Shown: one piece after another, positions 1 through 9,674 of the stretch | Position numbering within the stretch: the stretch's first letter is position 1 | Layout: each line of letters begins with the position of its first letter | IMG/VR virus record: IMGVR_UViG_3300027749_000102 | Coordinates: 1-64,000 of that record | From: a virus | Reading direction: 5' to 3' (one strand) | Length of the DNA stretch: 64,000 nt | The notes under the pieces: model-generated | The model's input: the letters and a program-made list of their open reading frames with translations, nothing else | What the model was told of the DNA's origin: nothing | The model's database searches: none | Position numbers and translations under genes: made by a program

Positions 1-202
1 AGTTACCTGAAAATTGTACTTCACCTCCGTAGTATAGCGTATCAGCAGGAATTGTCCAATTTAAGTCAGATAAACTCCATACTTCCATATAACCTCCGAT
101 ACTGTCGACACTAAAATTAGTTCCAGTAGCACTTTCACGAAGAACTGATGTTGGTGATGTCACTAACGAACCTGATGTTGGATTTTTATAATTAAAACTC
201 AT
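1..202 (-). CDS. Partial tail/fibre-like structural protein (5' end only)
   Basis: The ATG at 202 opens a frame that runs off the left edge of the window, giving about 67 residues beginning MSFNYKNPTSGSLVTSP. The visible part is rich in Ser, Thr, Gly and Asn with short beta-type stretches and no catalytic motif. It is the last visible gene of a long minus-strand run of tail and adhesin genes, so a virion surface role is inferred from context only. The TATTTAT motif found before many neighbours is not seen upstream, so it is probably co-transcribed with the Thr/Pro-stalk gene 27 bp upstream. Confidence 0.6.
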   Translation of the reverse strand, partial: MSFNYKNPTSGSLVTSPTSVLRESATGTNFSVDSIGGYMEVWSLSDLNWTIPADTLYYGGEVQFSGN

Positions 203-229
203 TTTTTTATTTTATTTGTTATATATTAT

Positions 230-1279
230 CTATGTTAATGTTCCTCCTTGAAAATATTGAGGTAAATTACCCACCCCAACATTAAAGTTTGTACCAACAA
301 AAGATGTATACATTTTATAAACTCCTGCAGGTATTGTACTTCCTGTGTAATTTATAGTTAATCCTAAATAAGTGCTTGGTAATGTCACTGCAGGCATAGA
401 ACCAGGAGAACTTCCTTGATTTATTGTTGAATATGTTTGACCGTTTGTTGCAGCTGTCGATACAAACCAAGTAACCCAACTTGTTGCTGAGAATGTTCCT
501 GCAGGAATGACAGCTGTTTGGAATTTATAGGCCTGAATTGAATTACCAAACTTATCATTTCCACCTGAAGTTGATGTAATTCCTGTCATTATAACTGATG
601 GCTCATAAACACCCCATCCTGTGTAACTTATATAAGCATTCATTTGAGAGTTAAATATTGTAGCATTTGTAGAAGGAGAACCTATTTGAGTAAATCCTTT
701 CCACGTACTTCCTTGAGATGTCATCCAAGAGGCTAAATTAATTCTTGGAATACCAGAGTTTTGGTCAATAAATGCATATGCAAATAATGGTTGATTTGTT
801 GGTGTTGGTGTTTGAGTTAATGTTGGTGTTGGTGTTGGTGTCTGAGTTGAAGTTTTAGTTTGTGTCGGAGTATTTGTTGGAGTTACTGAAGTTGTATTTG
901 TTGGCGTTGGCGTTTGAGTTTGAGTTGCAGTAGGAGTCAATCCTAAAGTCGCACTTGGAGTCGGAGTATTAGTTAAAGTTATTGTTGGTGTTGGTGTTGG
1001 CGTTGGAGTAACAGGCGTTACTGACGGTGTTGGCGTTGGAGTTGGAGTAGTACAATTGAATGTAACAACAACCCCATTTAACATTTCCGTTCTTGTTTGT
1101 GCAGAATAAACTGGAGTTGACCCTGTAGTATCAATATATACATTAAACGGACCAATCGCGTTAGAAGTTGAAGCTAATCTTACTATATAAGAAGAGCATC
1201 CTGATACAGATATTTGTTGAGCAATTTCATTATTACAACCAGAAGCAGTATTTGTTACAATTATTGAATATGTTGACAT
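230..1279 (-). CDS. Virion adhesin-like protein with Thr/Pro-rich stalk
   Basis: 349 residues in three parts. Residues 1-76 form a small Cys-containing beta-type head (SGCNN, SGCSS). Residues 77-164 are almost entirely Thr-Pro, Thr-Gln and Thr-Asn repeats. Residues 165-349 form a globular C-terminal domain with no match I recognise. TP-rich linkers are typical extended stalks in surface proteins and are possible O-glycosylation substrates; that role is inferred. The gene lies at the distal end of the tail/adhesin operon, after the SprB-repeat gene, and has its own TATTTAT promoter candidate 16 bp before the ATG. I assign a receptor-binding or decoration role on position and composition only. 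Confidence 0.6.
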   Translation of the reverse strand: MSTYSIIVTNTASGCNNEIAQQISVSGCSSYIVRLASTSNAIGPFNVYIDTTGSTPVYSAQTRTEMLNGVVVTFNCTTPTPTPTPSVTPVTPTPTPTPTITLTNTPTPSATLGLTPTATQTQTPTPTNTTSVTPTNTPTQTKTSTQTPTPTPTLTQTPTPTNQPLFAYAFIDQNSGIPRINLASWMTSQGSTWKGFTQIGSPSTNATIFNSQMNAYISYTGWGVYEPSVIMTGITSTSGGNDKFGNSIQAYKFQTAVIPAGTFSATSWVTWFVSTAATNGQTYSTINQGSSPGSMPAVTLPSTYLGLTINYTGSTIPAGVYKMYTSFVGTNFNVGVGNLPQYFQGGTLT

Positions 1280-1295
1280 CCGCGGATTTTATTTA

Positions 1296-1302
1296 ATAAA
1301 TA
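1296..1302 (-). promoter_or_regulatory. Candidate late-promoter motif (GGTATTTATTA)
   Basis: TATTTAT core in gene sense, 16 bp upstream of the Thr/Pro-stalk gene start at 1279. Confidence 0.4.
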
Positions 1303-1364
1303 CCACAGATATAATATTTGATTCCAATTATTTAATTAAATTATTAGGAAAATATTTTTTACAC

Positions 1365-1739
1365 CTAAATCGTAAAAATTGAGTAATTACAGGAAGCGTC
1401 TTCTACGTTTAAACTAAATGAACAACTTGCATCTTGAATAGTAATATCAACAACACAAGAAACAAGATTAACAGTGATTTCAAACGAGCAACCAAAAGTA
1501 CAATCAAGAATTTTAAACACTTGACATCCATTCGCATCAGTTAAAATTAACATGATTTGAGGTGCAGTATTAAAAATTGTTGGTATGGTTGTATTACCTG
1601 AATTATAAGTTTCTGTTGGCGGTACAGGTCCTGATGTAATTGTGGCAATATTAGTCAAATTATTACCGTAAACATCAGCAATACTAACTGTAATAGGGTA
1701 AGTACCCCCCGATATCATATCAATTCTTATCTGGGTCAT
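1365..1739 (-). CDS. Small Cys-rich beta protein, adhesin operon
   Basis: I place the start at the ATG at 1739 (MTQIRIDMISGG), because it forms an ATGA overlap with the stop of the preceding 710-residue gene. An ATG three codons further upstream is also possible. The 124-residue product ends in a run of short Cys-containing repeats (CSFEITVN, CVVDITIQ, CSFSLNVE, CNYSIFTI) that look like successive beta strands, each carrying a cysteine. No family is recognised. Coupling to the SprB-repeat gene suggests it is a partner or tip component of the same virion adhesin. Confidence 0.6.
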   Translation of the reverse strand: MTQIRIDMISGGTYPITVSIADVYGNNLTNIATITSGPVPPTETYNSGNTTIPTIFNTAPQIMLILTDANGCQVFKILDCTFGCSFEITVNLVSCVVDITIQDASCSFSLNVEDASCNYSIFTI

Positions 1740-3868
1740 GTTAAACACATTATATCATAGACAATATTCAATTTAATGATTATTTCTTGTCCGTTTAATG
1801 AAAAATTACTAGTACTTGTTTGTATTGTTATTTGGTTATTAAGTTGGTCAATAATAACACCACTAACACCATTAATTCCTATTAATATACTTCTAATTGT
1901 ATTATACCATAAATTATCACTTGGTCCAACATTCAATGTTGTTGCCGTAAAGAACGGTACACTTACTGAAGTTCCTAATGGGTTAACAAGAACTTGGGCG
2001 GTATATACCGCTGTTATTAAATCACAATTTGTATTACCTGATGTAAGGTCAGCAAAACCTTCATTCATCATTTGAAGTAATCCGTATTTAGTTGGTGATT
2101 GTACTTGGAATATTTCCGATCCCATTGCATAACTTTCATAAGAAACATATGATGTTGCACAATTTATTGAAGTTGATCTTTTTAATGTACATCCTGTTGA
2201 ATCCGTTATAACAACACTGTATGTTCCTGCAGTTAACGCCGAAACTTGTATTTGTTGTGGATTACCTGAAACGTTATTTGACCATTGATATGTGAATGGT
2301 GGCGTTCCTGAAGTTATAAATGCTGTTATAGTTCCACTTGTACCTCCCCCACAAGATGTGCTATAAAGTGAGTAATCAAGTTGTTCACTTGATGCAACAT
2401 ATACATTTGCAGTTTGAGTACAACCTGTTGCATCATTAACTGTAATAATATGTTGTCCTGAAGCAACATTTGAGAATGTAACGGCAGTTAAAGTTGTATC
2501 TATAAAATTGGTTACTCCATCTAAAGAAAAATCAAATGGTTCTGTTCCACCTGATGTTCTGGTAACTGTAATTTTTCCATTTCTTTGATTACAGGATGTT
2601 CCTACAACACTTGTTGAAATTGTGAATGTATTTTCTGCATATATTGTTTTTTCATCCATATAATAACAACCAGAAGAATCACTTACAGCCACAGTATAAG
2701 TTCCTGTTGTTAATTTTGGGAAAATAATACTTGTTTGAGAATTAGTAGTTGCGCTCGTACTACCATCGGGTTTAACTAATGTGTATGTGTATGGTAATGT
2801 TCCACCAACTACTGTTATTTGAATAGAACCATCGGTACTTGAGCATGTTGAATTTAGGGCGTTAACTGAAACACTTGAAATTCCTTGTGGTGTTTGTAAT
2901 GTTGTTCCAGCATTAAGAGTACAAAATCCCGCATCTGTAACTAAGAAATTATATTGTCCAGCTGTTAAACCACTAATTGTGTATTGTTGAGAATACGATA
3001 TTAAAACATCTCCTGTTGACGCAGAATAATAATATGGTGAAGTTCCTCCTGTAATAATAAGAGTAATACTTCCATTTTGTTCTAAACAACTTGGTGTTGT
3101 TGCAGTAAATGAACCAAATCCAATTGGATCTACTTTTGTTACTTCAGCCGAATGAGTTACTTGGCAATTTTTAGAATCGGTAATTTGGACAGAATAAGAC
3201 CCAACAGTCAATCCTGTAATCGTACTACCCGTTGTCCCATTACTCCAAAGATAAGTGTAAGGAGATACTCCTGTCATTCCTGTAACCAATACCTTACCTA
3301 TAGGAGTACCTCCGCAACTTGAGTTTGGCACCGCATATAGTCCAAAATCAAATTGTGGTGATTGCTCAATGATAAAACTCTCACTTCTTCCTGTACATCC
3401 ACCCAAATCTTGAGCCACCATGTAATAAGTTGCCGCAGATAAATTACTAAACACAACATTTGATACATTTGTAACCGCAGAACTTATTAAATTATCAGAA
3501 TTATTATATAAATAATAATTTGTTGAAGAATAATCTGACGTTGACGTTCCTGTAACCGCGCCATTATTAAGTTCACAGGTCGTATTAGATATTCCAATAA
3601 CACTAGTACAAACCCCGTCTGAAACAGGAATATTAATATAAAATTGTTGGTTTGTCGGTAATGTAGAATCATTAACTCTAACAACATAAGTGTTAGCCAC
3701 TAAACCACTCCTATATGATGATGAAACTGCTTGGTCTTCCCCTAAATCAGGAGTTGTCCATTGAATGGTATATGGTGATGTTCCTCCTGTAGGTATTAAA
3801 TTAATTGCTCCGGCTCCTACCGATTGACAATCTCCAGTTATCTGCAATATGTAATTAAAAGCTGCCAT
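1736..3868 (-). CDS. SprB-like repeat adhesin / tail fibre protein
   Basis: 710 residues. About seven degenerate units of 75-85 residues fill residues 5-570, each with a GGTxPYTYxW-type start, an LTAGTYSVxITDSxGC-type end, and paired cysteines (for example around 200-235, 274-316, 355-401, 440-483 and 520-560). This pattern is that of the SprB repeat, known from Flavobacterium gliding adhesins and other Bacteroidota surface proteins. Residues 570-710 form a distinct C-terminal domain. The gene lies among tail genes, with a TAATG start overlap with the preceding 1000-residue gene, so the inferred role is a side fibre or receptor-binding protein. No signal peptide or type IX secretion sorting domain is apparent, in keeping with a virion rather than a secreted protein. 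Confidence 0.75.
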   Translation of the reverse strand: MAAFNYILQITGDCQSVGAGAINLIPTGGTSPYTIQWTTPDLGEDQAVSSSYRSGLVANTYVVRVNDSTLPTNQQFYINIPVSDGVCTSVIGISNTTCELNNGAVTGTSTSDYSSTNYYLYNNSDNLISSAVTNVSNVVFSNLSAATYYMVAQDLGGCTGRSESFIIEQSPQFDFGLYAVPNSSCGGTPIGKVLVTGMTGVSPYTYLWSNGTTGSTITGLTVGSYSVQITDSKNCQVTHSAEVTKVDPIGFGSFTATTPSCLEQNGSITLIITGGTSPYYYSASTGDVLISYSQQYTISGLTAGQYNFLVTDAGFCTLNAGTTLQTPQGISSVSVNALNSTCSSTDGSIQITVVGGTLPYTYTLVKPDGSTSATTNSQTSIIFPKLTTGTYTVAVSDSSGCYYMDEKTIYAENTFTISTSVVGTSCNQRNGKITVTRTSGGTEPFDFSLDGVTNFIDTTLTAVTFSNVASGQHIITVNDATGCTQTANVYVASSEQLDYSLYSTSCGGGTSGTITAFITSGTPPFTYQWSNNVSGNPQQIQVSALTAGTYSVVITDSTGCTLKRSTSINCATSYVSYESYAMGSEIFQVQSPTKYGLLQMMNEGFADLTSGNTNCDLITAVYTAQVLVNPLGTSVSVPFFTATTLNVGPSDNLWYNTIRSILIGINGVSGVIIDQLNNQITIQTSTSNFSLNGQEIIIKLNIVYDIMCLT

Positions 3869-6800
3869 TAATTTTTGTTACAATTTATGTCTATCATTAT
3901 ACCAGCATTTAAACTAACTAATTCATTTAAATTTTTTGGTTCACAAGTTAAACTTGTAATTCTTAAGTTATTTCCATTAAGGAAATAAGTAAACCCATAA
4001 TCATATAATTTTGGCAAGGATTCAATTAATGCATTTCTCCATTGTCTATTTGTTGGTACATCTGTACTTCCATATCCCACATAAAATAATGTATTAATTA
4101 TTGTATCAGTTCCAATAGTTAAATTAACATACCAATCTGATTGAATCGAATCAGCAATACATTGTGTTGATGATAAGTTATTTTGAGTTAATAAAGCATT
4201 AACTCTATTGTTTAATATCGCACTAAAATTAGACACATTTGTATCACCATTTAACCAAGGGTATATATAAAAATCAACATACTCGGTGGAACAATTATAT
4301 TGGAATATGTTTCCAATAATATAACAAGGGTCTATCGGTACAGGAACAAATTGACATCCTCTCTGTCTTCTATAAACAAATTTTTGTTTTTGTAATATAG
4401 AATTTTCATATCTAATACCTCCATTCCAAATTGTTGTGGCAGGAACCATTTGTTCCACCAATTTCAACCAATAAGGTCCAATACCTTCAACATAATCAAT
4501 TAGTTTTTGATAGGTATATTTGTTGTTTGGTATTCCAACAGTTGCCTCAGATTCAATATATTTCCACCAAAGTGATTGTAACGTTGGATATCCTCCTGTT
4601 TTACCATCACTGATATATTGTCTATTTCTTGTATTAATCATATTCTCCCAAAAAGTTTGTGAGAATTCAAAGAATGTTTTCTTTTTTGGTTGTGGGTCAA
4701 CAAAAGTCCAATCAACACCACCAGGAACAGGATAACCAACAGTTAATCCTGATTCAGGAATAGGATAGTCATATTTAACTGATGAATCCCAAATACCATA
4801 AGCCAATCCTTGTCCAGGATTCATAAAAATATCTACATTCTTAACATTTAAAACAAGTTTTTCATTATCAACAAAATAATAAGCATTATAATCCCCTTGA
4901 GTAGATACTCTTATTTTATCATCGTCTTTTAACCAACTCTTATTATTATCAACTACCTTACTTAATTTAAATCCTTCTGTCATGTAAGGAAAATTTCTAA
5001 ACCTATCTAAATATGTCTGTCCATAAGTGAACGGTAGAAGTTGAGTTTGTATATCATAATTCTGTCCTGTATAAACTCTACCATTAATCTGAACATTATC
5101 AGGACTTCTATGTTGTGGTGTTGTTTCATACCAACCAGAACCTATTTGGAAAAAGAATTTCTCAGTATCGATAGGTGCTCTTGGATACCCTTCAAAATCC
5201 ATAGGATAATCTTCCAATCTTATAGTTGTATCTTCATAAACTGAACTTGATGTAAACGCAGTAAATGTTTGTCCTTTTATTTTATAAGTGTCACCAGGAA
5301 TATATGCCGGTGAAGTATTAACATATGTTCCTCCTGATATTTGGGCGTATTGTGTATAAAATTGGTCGAGATTTATTTTTTGATCAGCCAAATAAACATA
5401 CTCATTGTATTCAATTAAAGAATCTGGTGCTCCAATCAATCTCATAATAAATTCAACTGACCTTCTTGTTCCTTTTGATTTAAACAAATACGCAGCATTT
5501 AAAATAAGATTCCTATAAAAATTATAATTTATTTCTGTTGGAGTAAGCGCTCTAGCATAACCCGGATATGTTGGTGTGTTTGTATTACCAAAAATAGAAC
5601 CTAAAAAATCTTCGTTAGTTATGGGTGAAAAATTGGAAGTCCATCCCAACGTTTGAGCCAAATTAACCAATAATTGTGAAGGAATATCATTCTCAGGATT
5701 ATAATTTACTGAGTTCATATACGCCAACGCATCAATAAATTGTTTTACCTGGTCAAAACTTCTACCATATATTTGTAAAACTTTTTCAACTTTTCTACCA
5801 AGAGTATCAAATTCTTTTAGTGAATCACTTACCAAAAATCTGGATATTAAATTTGTTTTAAATTCATCCAAATTAACCGCAATTACTTGAAGTTGTTCCA
5901 AATAACTATCAAAATTAAATGACCTAATATCTAAATTCCATATACCATCTTTAGGCCATGTAACCTGTTCATTATTGGTATAATATTGACCCGCCTCATT
6001 TTGTTGCGGTACTTGAAATACTGCGGTATATTCAGGTCTGACTAATCTATTAATCAAAAACTTTTCTACTTCATCAAAATTTTCCGAGAATGCTTTATCA
6101 ACAATGTAATCATTTGGTCTAATTAGATAGTTTAAATAAACTTCAGTATTTCCTGTTCCAAACGGTGACCCTTGAACATAAAATTCTAAATAACCACTTG
6201 TAAGACTAACTGATGGAGAAAATCCAAGTACTTTAAATATATTATTTTCACCTTGGTCATTTGTAAACGCAATACAATAATCAAGATATGTATCATACAA
6301 ATTTCTATATGGAGATACGGTTATTTCTCTTGCACTTAAATTAGTTGATGCGCTGTATGAATAATCAATATCAAATGGATTTTTAAACCTATCCACATTT
6401 ACTTTGAAATAAGTTTCATTTTGTACAGAATTATATGATATATCGTATGCGGTTGATGCAGTAACAAAAGACATGTTATTAAACATTACATCAATTGCTG
6501 CTGGAAAATAATTTATAATATGTAGTACAGAAACACTAAACCTTTTAGATAGTGCACCATACATTGAAAAATTAAGAACTTGAGAAACATCATAATTTGG
6601 ATAGACCCTAAATTGAGTCGCCATAATACGTCTACTTTCTGCCAAATCCTCAATATTCATACTATCAAGCGTCATAGGTTCAGAAAAAGATCCTACATTA
6701 AATTTTCTATTAACCTTTTCAGTTACTCCAGTAGTAAATTCAAAATTACCTTGAGTAAGACCACCACCTTGCACAGTTTGTAACCCGACAATATTATCAG

Positions 6801-6870
6801 AAAAAGTCCCTGCACCACTACCAGGAGCTGGAGGATAAAAATATTTTGTATTTTTTATCGTTGTTGCCAT
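3868..6870 (-). CDS. Large baseplate/tail structural protein (1000 aa)
   Basis: 1000 residues, aromatic- and Asn-rich, without enzyme motifs. Around residues 463-495 there is a segment reading KGTRRSVEFIMRLIGAP, followed by a Tyr-rich stretch. In my experience this resembles a module of phage tail proteins that sit between the baseplate wedge and the fibres, but I cannot name the family. The start overlaps the stop of the preceding 302-residue gene by one base, and the stop overlaps the next start (TAATG), so translation of the three genes is probably coupled. Inferred role: baseplate periphery or fibre-attachment protein. Confidence 0.6.
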   Translation of the reverse strand: MATTIKNTKYFYPPAPGSGAGTFSDNIVGLQTVQGGGLTQGNFEFTTGVTEKVNRKFNVGSFSEPMTLDSMNIEDLAESRRIMATQFRVYPNYDVSQVLNFSMYGALSKRFSVSVLHIINYFPAAIDVMFNNMSFVTASTAYDISYNSVQNETYFKVNVDRFKNPFDIDYSYSASTNLSAREITVSPYRNLYDTYLDYCIAFTNDQGENNIFKVLGFSPSVSLTSGYLEFYVQGSPFGTGNTEVYLNYLIRPNDYIVDKAFSENFDEVEKFLINRLVRPEYTAVFQVPQQNEAGQYYTNNEQVTWPKDGIWNLDIRSFNFDSYLEQLQVIAVNLDEFKTNLISRFLVSDSLKEFDTLGRKVEKVLQIYGRSFDQVKQFIDALAYMNSVNYNPENDIPSQLLVNLAQTLGWTSNFSPITNEDFLGSIFGNTNTPTYPGYARALTPTEINYNFYRNLILNAAYLFKSKGTRRSVEFIMRLIGAPDSLIEYNEYVYLADQKINLDQFYTQYAQISGGTYVNTSPAYIPGDTYKIKGQTFTAFTSSSVYEDTTIRLEDYPMDFEGYPRAPIDTEKFFFQIGSGWYETTPQHRSPDNVQINGRVYTGQNYDIQTQLLPFTYGQTYLDRFRNFPYMTEGFKLSKVVDNNKSWLKDDDKIRVSTQGDYNAYYFVDNEKLVLNVKNVDIFMNPGQGLAYGIWDSSVKYDYPIPESGLTVGYPVPGGVDWTFVDPQPKKKTFFEFSQTFWENMINTRNRQYISDGKTGGYPTLQSLWWKYIESEATVGIPNNKYTYQKLIDYVEGIGPYWLKLVEQMVPATTIWNGGIRYENSILQKQKFVYRRQRGCQFVPVPIDPCYIIGNIFQYNCSTEYVDFYIYPWLNGDTNVSNFSAILNNRVNALLTQNNLSSTQCIADSIQSDWYVNLTIGTDTIINTLFYVGYGSTDVPTNRQWRNALIESLPKLYDYGFTYFLNGNNLRITSLTCEPKNLNELVSLNAGIMIDINCNKN

Positions 6871-7778
6871 TATGCTGTTATATTTGTAAAGTTTTTACTA
6901 AAATCAATATTACCGCCTCTACTTTGTCTAACCTCATATAACAATGCGTTAAATTGGTCTCTAATTTCGTATAAGTTGTATTGCCTATAAATATTATTTT
7001 GAGAATCATAGATTGTGTACACACCATCATCAATTGATTTGGTTTGATTACCGTAAAGAGCAATCGCAAGGGATGATATATCGTACTCGACCATCTCCAC
7101 TTCTATTGAAATAGGATTAAAATATGTATTTGAAATAATAATACCTTGACTTGGCTGTCCAATATATGGAGTAGCATTTGGTTTGTTTGAAGGTGATGAT
7201 GAAGGCGATAGTGTTAAAAACAATAAATTAGCACTTCCATCAACGTATCTATATCTAACAGATTTTTGAGTTGTATTAACTTCATTGGTAACAACTGGTT
7301 CACAAAAGAAGCACGAAGTTACTACTCTAAAAAAGTTTGGTATTTTTGAACCATCAGCATTTAAGTATTCTACTCTAAATCCAACAAGTCCTTGTGATAC
7401 AAACTTATTTTGATATTGAACGGGAACATTTGTTAAATCAATAACAATCCCTTTTACATTGGGTAATGCGCTCAGGACTCCGCAATCTGTGATTGTTGTT
7501 CTAATCTGGGCCGGTCTTACATATAAAGTATAAATTCCAAGAGCATTAAATTGTTGTGCCGGTAGAGTGAGATTATATAACCCGCCCAATACTTCAACTC
7601 CGGCATTTCCACCTGTTTCAGAATTATTAAAGTATGGTTTTAAAATACTTTGAGCGTCAAGTGATGTCAAGACATAGTTATCTGTAATATCACGGGATGG
7701 TGTGTAAACCATTTGGATTTCAACATCTTGTGGTGATACATCTGATGGTCTAATTGTACCGTATGAACCTATTGACAT
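6870..7778 (-). CDS. Structural protein of the baseplate operon (302 aa), unrecognised
   Basis: 302 residues beginning MSIGSYGTIRPSDVSPQDV. Predominantly beta-type, with one close Cys pair (SCFFCEP, near residue 155) and a Ser/Pro-rich turn (SPSSSPSNKP) near residue 190. The C-terminal part (YNLYEIRDQFNALLYEVRQSRGG) looks helical. I do not recognise the family. A TATTTAT promoter candidate lies 14 bp upstream, so this gene probably begins a transcription unit continuing through the 1000-residue and SprB-repeat genes. Virion role inferred from context. Confidence 0.55.
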   Translation of the reverse strand: MSIGSYGTIRPSDVSPQDVEIQMVYTPSRDITDNYVLTSLDAQSILKPYFNNSETGGNAGVEVLGGLYNLTLPAQQFNALGIYTLYVRPAQIRTTITDCGVLSALPNVKGIVIDLTNVPVQYQNKFVSQGLVGFRVEYLNADGSKIPNFFRVVTSCFFCEPVVTNEVNTTQKSVRYRYVDGSANLLFLTLSPSSSPSNKPNATPYIGQPSQGIIISNTYFNPISIEVEMVEYDISSLAIALYGNQTKSIDDGVYTIYDSQNNIYRQYNLYEIRDQFNALLYEVRQSRGGNIDFSKNFTNITA

Positions 7779-7792
7779 AATTTAGTTTTTTA

Positions 7793-7799
7793 ATAAATA
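7793..7799 (-). promoter_or_regulatory. Candidate late-promoter motif (CTATTTATTA)
   Basis: TATTTAT core in gene sense, 14 bp upstream of the start at 7778, in a 25-bp gap between two structural genes. Confidence 0.4.
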
Positions 7800-7803
7800 G
7801 TTT

Positions 7804-8883
7804 TTAATTACTTTTTCTAATTTGGAAGAAACCATACCCATAGTTCAGAAGGTCCCCTAAATTATCCACTTCTCCAAGCCTTTGTACTCTCTCATAAGCA
7901 GAGTTCTTGCCGCGTTCCAAAAATACATCCGTTTGTATCTGTGGTTGATCCATAACTTTCAATAATGCTTCCAATTTAGTGATTGGGACCGCTGTTAAAT
8001 TACTATCTGTAAACCCTGAAGATTCTTGAAAGAAAATACTTGTTCCGTCAGCATAATCATAAAAGTTTATTCCTGTAATGGTATAGGCGGTATAAATCAC
8101 ACTAATATCTGTTATTGACCCCCATATTTGACCGTTCTTGATTACAGGCACTCCAACTTGGTATTTCGGATTTCCATATAATGCTAACTCATTTACCCTT
8201 GATGTTGTTATTCCAGAAACAATAAATGGAACACTAACAAAATTATTTGATGTTTGCGCAGATACAACGTTAACCGCATCACCCGAAAATATGTAATCAT
8301 AACTGATTGGTGTTCCGAACCAATTACCTCCCGCTGGAGTAAAATATGCTGTACCTTGTTGATTATAAATTGTAACCGAAGAATAGGGTAAAGTAACGGT
8401 CTTTTTAACTTTTGTAATTCCCCACGGGTTAATTTGTTCCAACATTATCTCATATGTCTTATCGGCTGAAGGATATACGTGAGATATTGAATTAGGAGTA
8501 TAGGTTGTAACATCTTGCAATTGTGAACCATCTCCCCAACTGATAACATATTTTGATAAGTCCAAAAACTTTTGAAACTCACTTGAGGTATTGTAGACAT
8601 AAACTTTATATGGTTCGTCTGTTGTAGATGAAAATATAAAATTTGATACAACATCTTTCTGAAGAACAGCCCCATCAAATTGTGTATAATATCCCGCATC
8701 AATTGCTGTTTGGGTAAGAAGTATATTAACAGTAAGTCCTGTTAATAATGAAGTACCATAGGTATTACCACTCAATATTTGAGACATCCCTGAATAAACA
8801 CCAACAGTTTCACCTCTCCAATCTACGGTGGTTAAATCTGTTTTAATAGTCTCCGGTGATATTATAAAATTATAATCTGCCAT
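7804..8883 (-). CDS. Structural protein with PKD-like domain
   Basis: 359 residues. Residues about 88-168 show the hallmarks of a PKD fold: a VYVYN strand, then SWGDGS (116-119 WGDG), HVYP (from 135), and a Tyr-x-Ile-x-Leu strand followed by an Asn-Pro-Trp-Gly turn and a final KKTVTL strand. PKD domains are common in extracellular and virion adhesion proteins. The rest is beta-rich and unassigned; the C-terminus (RGKNSAYERVQRLGEVDNLGDL) is probably helical. The ATG overlaps the stop of the 263-residue gene by one base. Likely a baseplate or fibre component. Confidence 0.6.
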   Translation of the reverse strand: MADYNFIISPETIKTDLTTVDWRGETVGVYSGMSQILSGNTYGTSLLTGLTVNILLTQTAIDAGYYTQFDGAVLQKDVVSNFIFSSTTDEPYKVYVYNTSSEFQKFLDLSKYVISWGDGSQLQDVTTYTPNSISHVYPSADKTYEIMLEQINPWGITKVKKTVTLPYSSVTIYNQQGTAYFTPAGGNWFGTPISYDYIFSGDAVNVVSAQTSNNFVSVPFIVSGITTSRVNELALYGNPKYQVGVPVIKNGQIWGSITDISVIYTAYTITGINFYDYADGTSIFFQESSGFTDSNLTAVPITKLEALLKVMDQPQIQTDVFLERGKNSAYERVQRLGEVDNLGDLLNYGYGFFQIRKSN

Positions 8884-9674
8884 TATGGGTTAACATATTC
8901 ATACCATTTTATGGGAAGTGGAGTTCCCTCTCTATTTCCTGTTATTGTATTAAAAACTTGATAAGTCCTTTTATCATAATCCAATTTAACTTGATAATAG
9001 AAATATGTTAAATTATCAAAATTATGCTCACCACTAATTTTTGATTGCGGTACATTCATCATTTTGGTATAAGTCCCAGTCATTGCATTATAAAACTTAG
9101 CAGACATATAAAAGGTATCAATATCCAAAAAAGTTCTTTTCTTTAGCCAATAAATAAAAAACCCTTCTTTATCACCAACATAATCTAATACAAAATCAGG
9201 CTTTTTAATTGTTACAGGAGTTCTTTGCATTATCGCATCTTTTTTCAATCCTTGTTGTGTTGGTATTATTATAGTTACATAATTCTTTTGTTTTTTATCG
9301 TCTGTTGAATCATATAAATCCAATTTAAAGAACGAATTGGCAAAATTCTTATCATAATAATATATGTTTCCTGTAGTAAACCCTTCACTTCTATAATCCA
9401 ATCTCCAATTTGATTGATCAGTTAAAGTTCCACCCGAATAAAAATAAAATTGATATTTAATTGCAGTTTCTTGTGATGTTCCCGTAAAAGGCGCATTCGC
9501 AAATCTATCAATTTCAAAATCTCTTCCAACCCCAATTACCTCAGTAATAACCTCTTTCTCATATTCATCAACACTTTGGTCCAATCCCAAATAATCCCAA
9601 TCTAACTGAATAGGGATATTAATCTGTTTTGTAGTTAAAGTATTCTGCCTAATAAAAAATTTACTCACATCCAT
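8883..9674 (-). CDS. Baseplate-operon structural protein (263 aa), unrecognised
   Basis: 263 residues, rich in Tyr, Phe, Lys and Asp, with no signal peptide, membrane segment or catalytic motif. It overlaps the end of the 565-residue gene by 14 bp and abuts the PKD-like gene, so it belongs to the run of co-translated wedge/periphery genes following gp25 and gp6. No homologue is recognised by eye. Confidence 0.55.
   Translation of the reverse strand: MDVSKFFIRQNTLTTKQINIPIQLDWDYLGLDQSVDEYEKEVITEVIGVGRDFEIDRFANAPFTGTSQETAIKYQFYFYSGGTLTDQSNWRLDYRSEGFTTGNIYYYDKNFANSFFKLDLYDSTDDKKQKNYVTIIIPTQQGLKKDAIMQRTPVTIKKPDFVLDYVGDKEGFFIYWLKKRTFLDIDTFYMSAKFYNAMTGTYTKMMNVPQSKISGEHNFDNLTYFYYQVKLDYDKRTYQVFNTITGNREGTPLPIKWYEYVNP

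Noticed and set aside
794-1060. Tandem short repeats resembling a CRISPR array or satellite
   Set aside because: The repeats are in-frame Thr-Pro codons of a coding stalk with no spacers.
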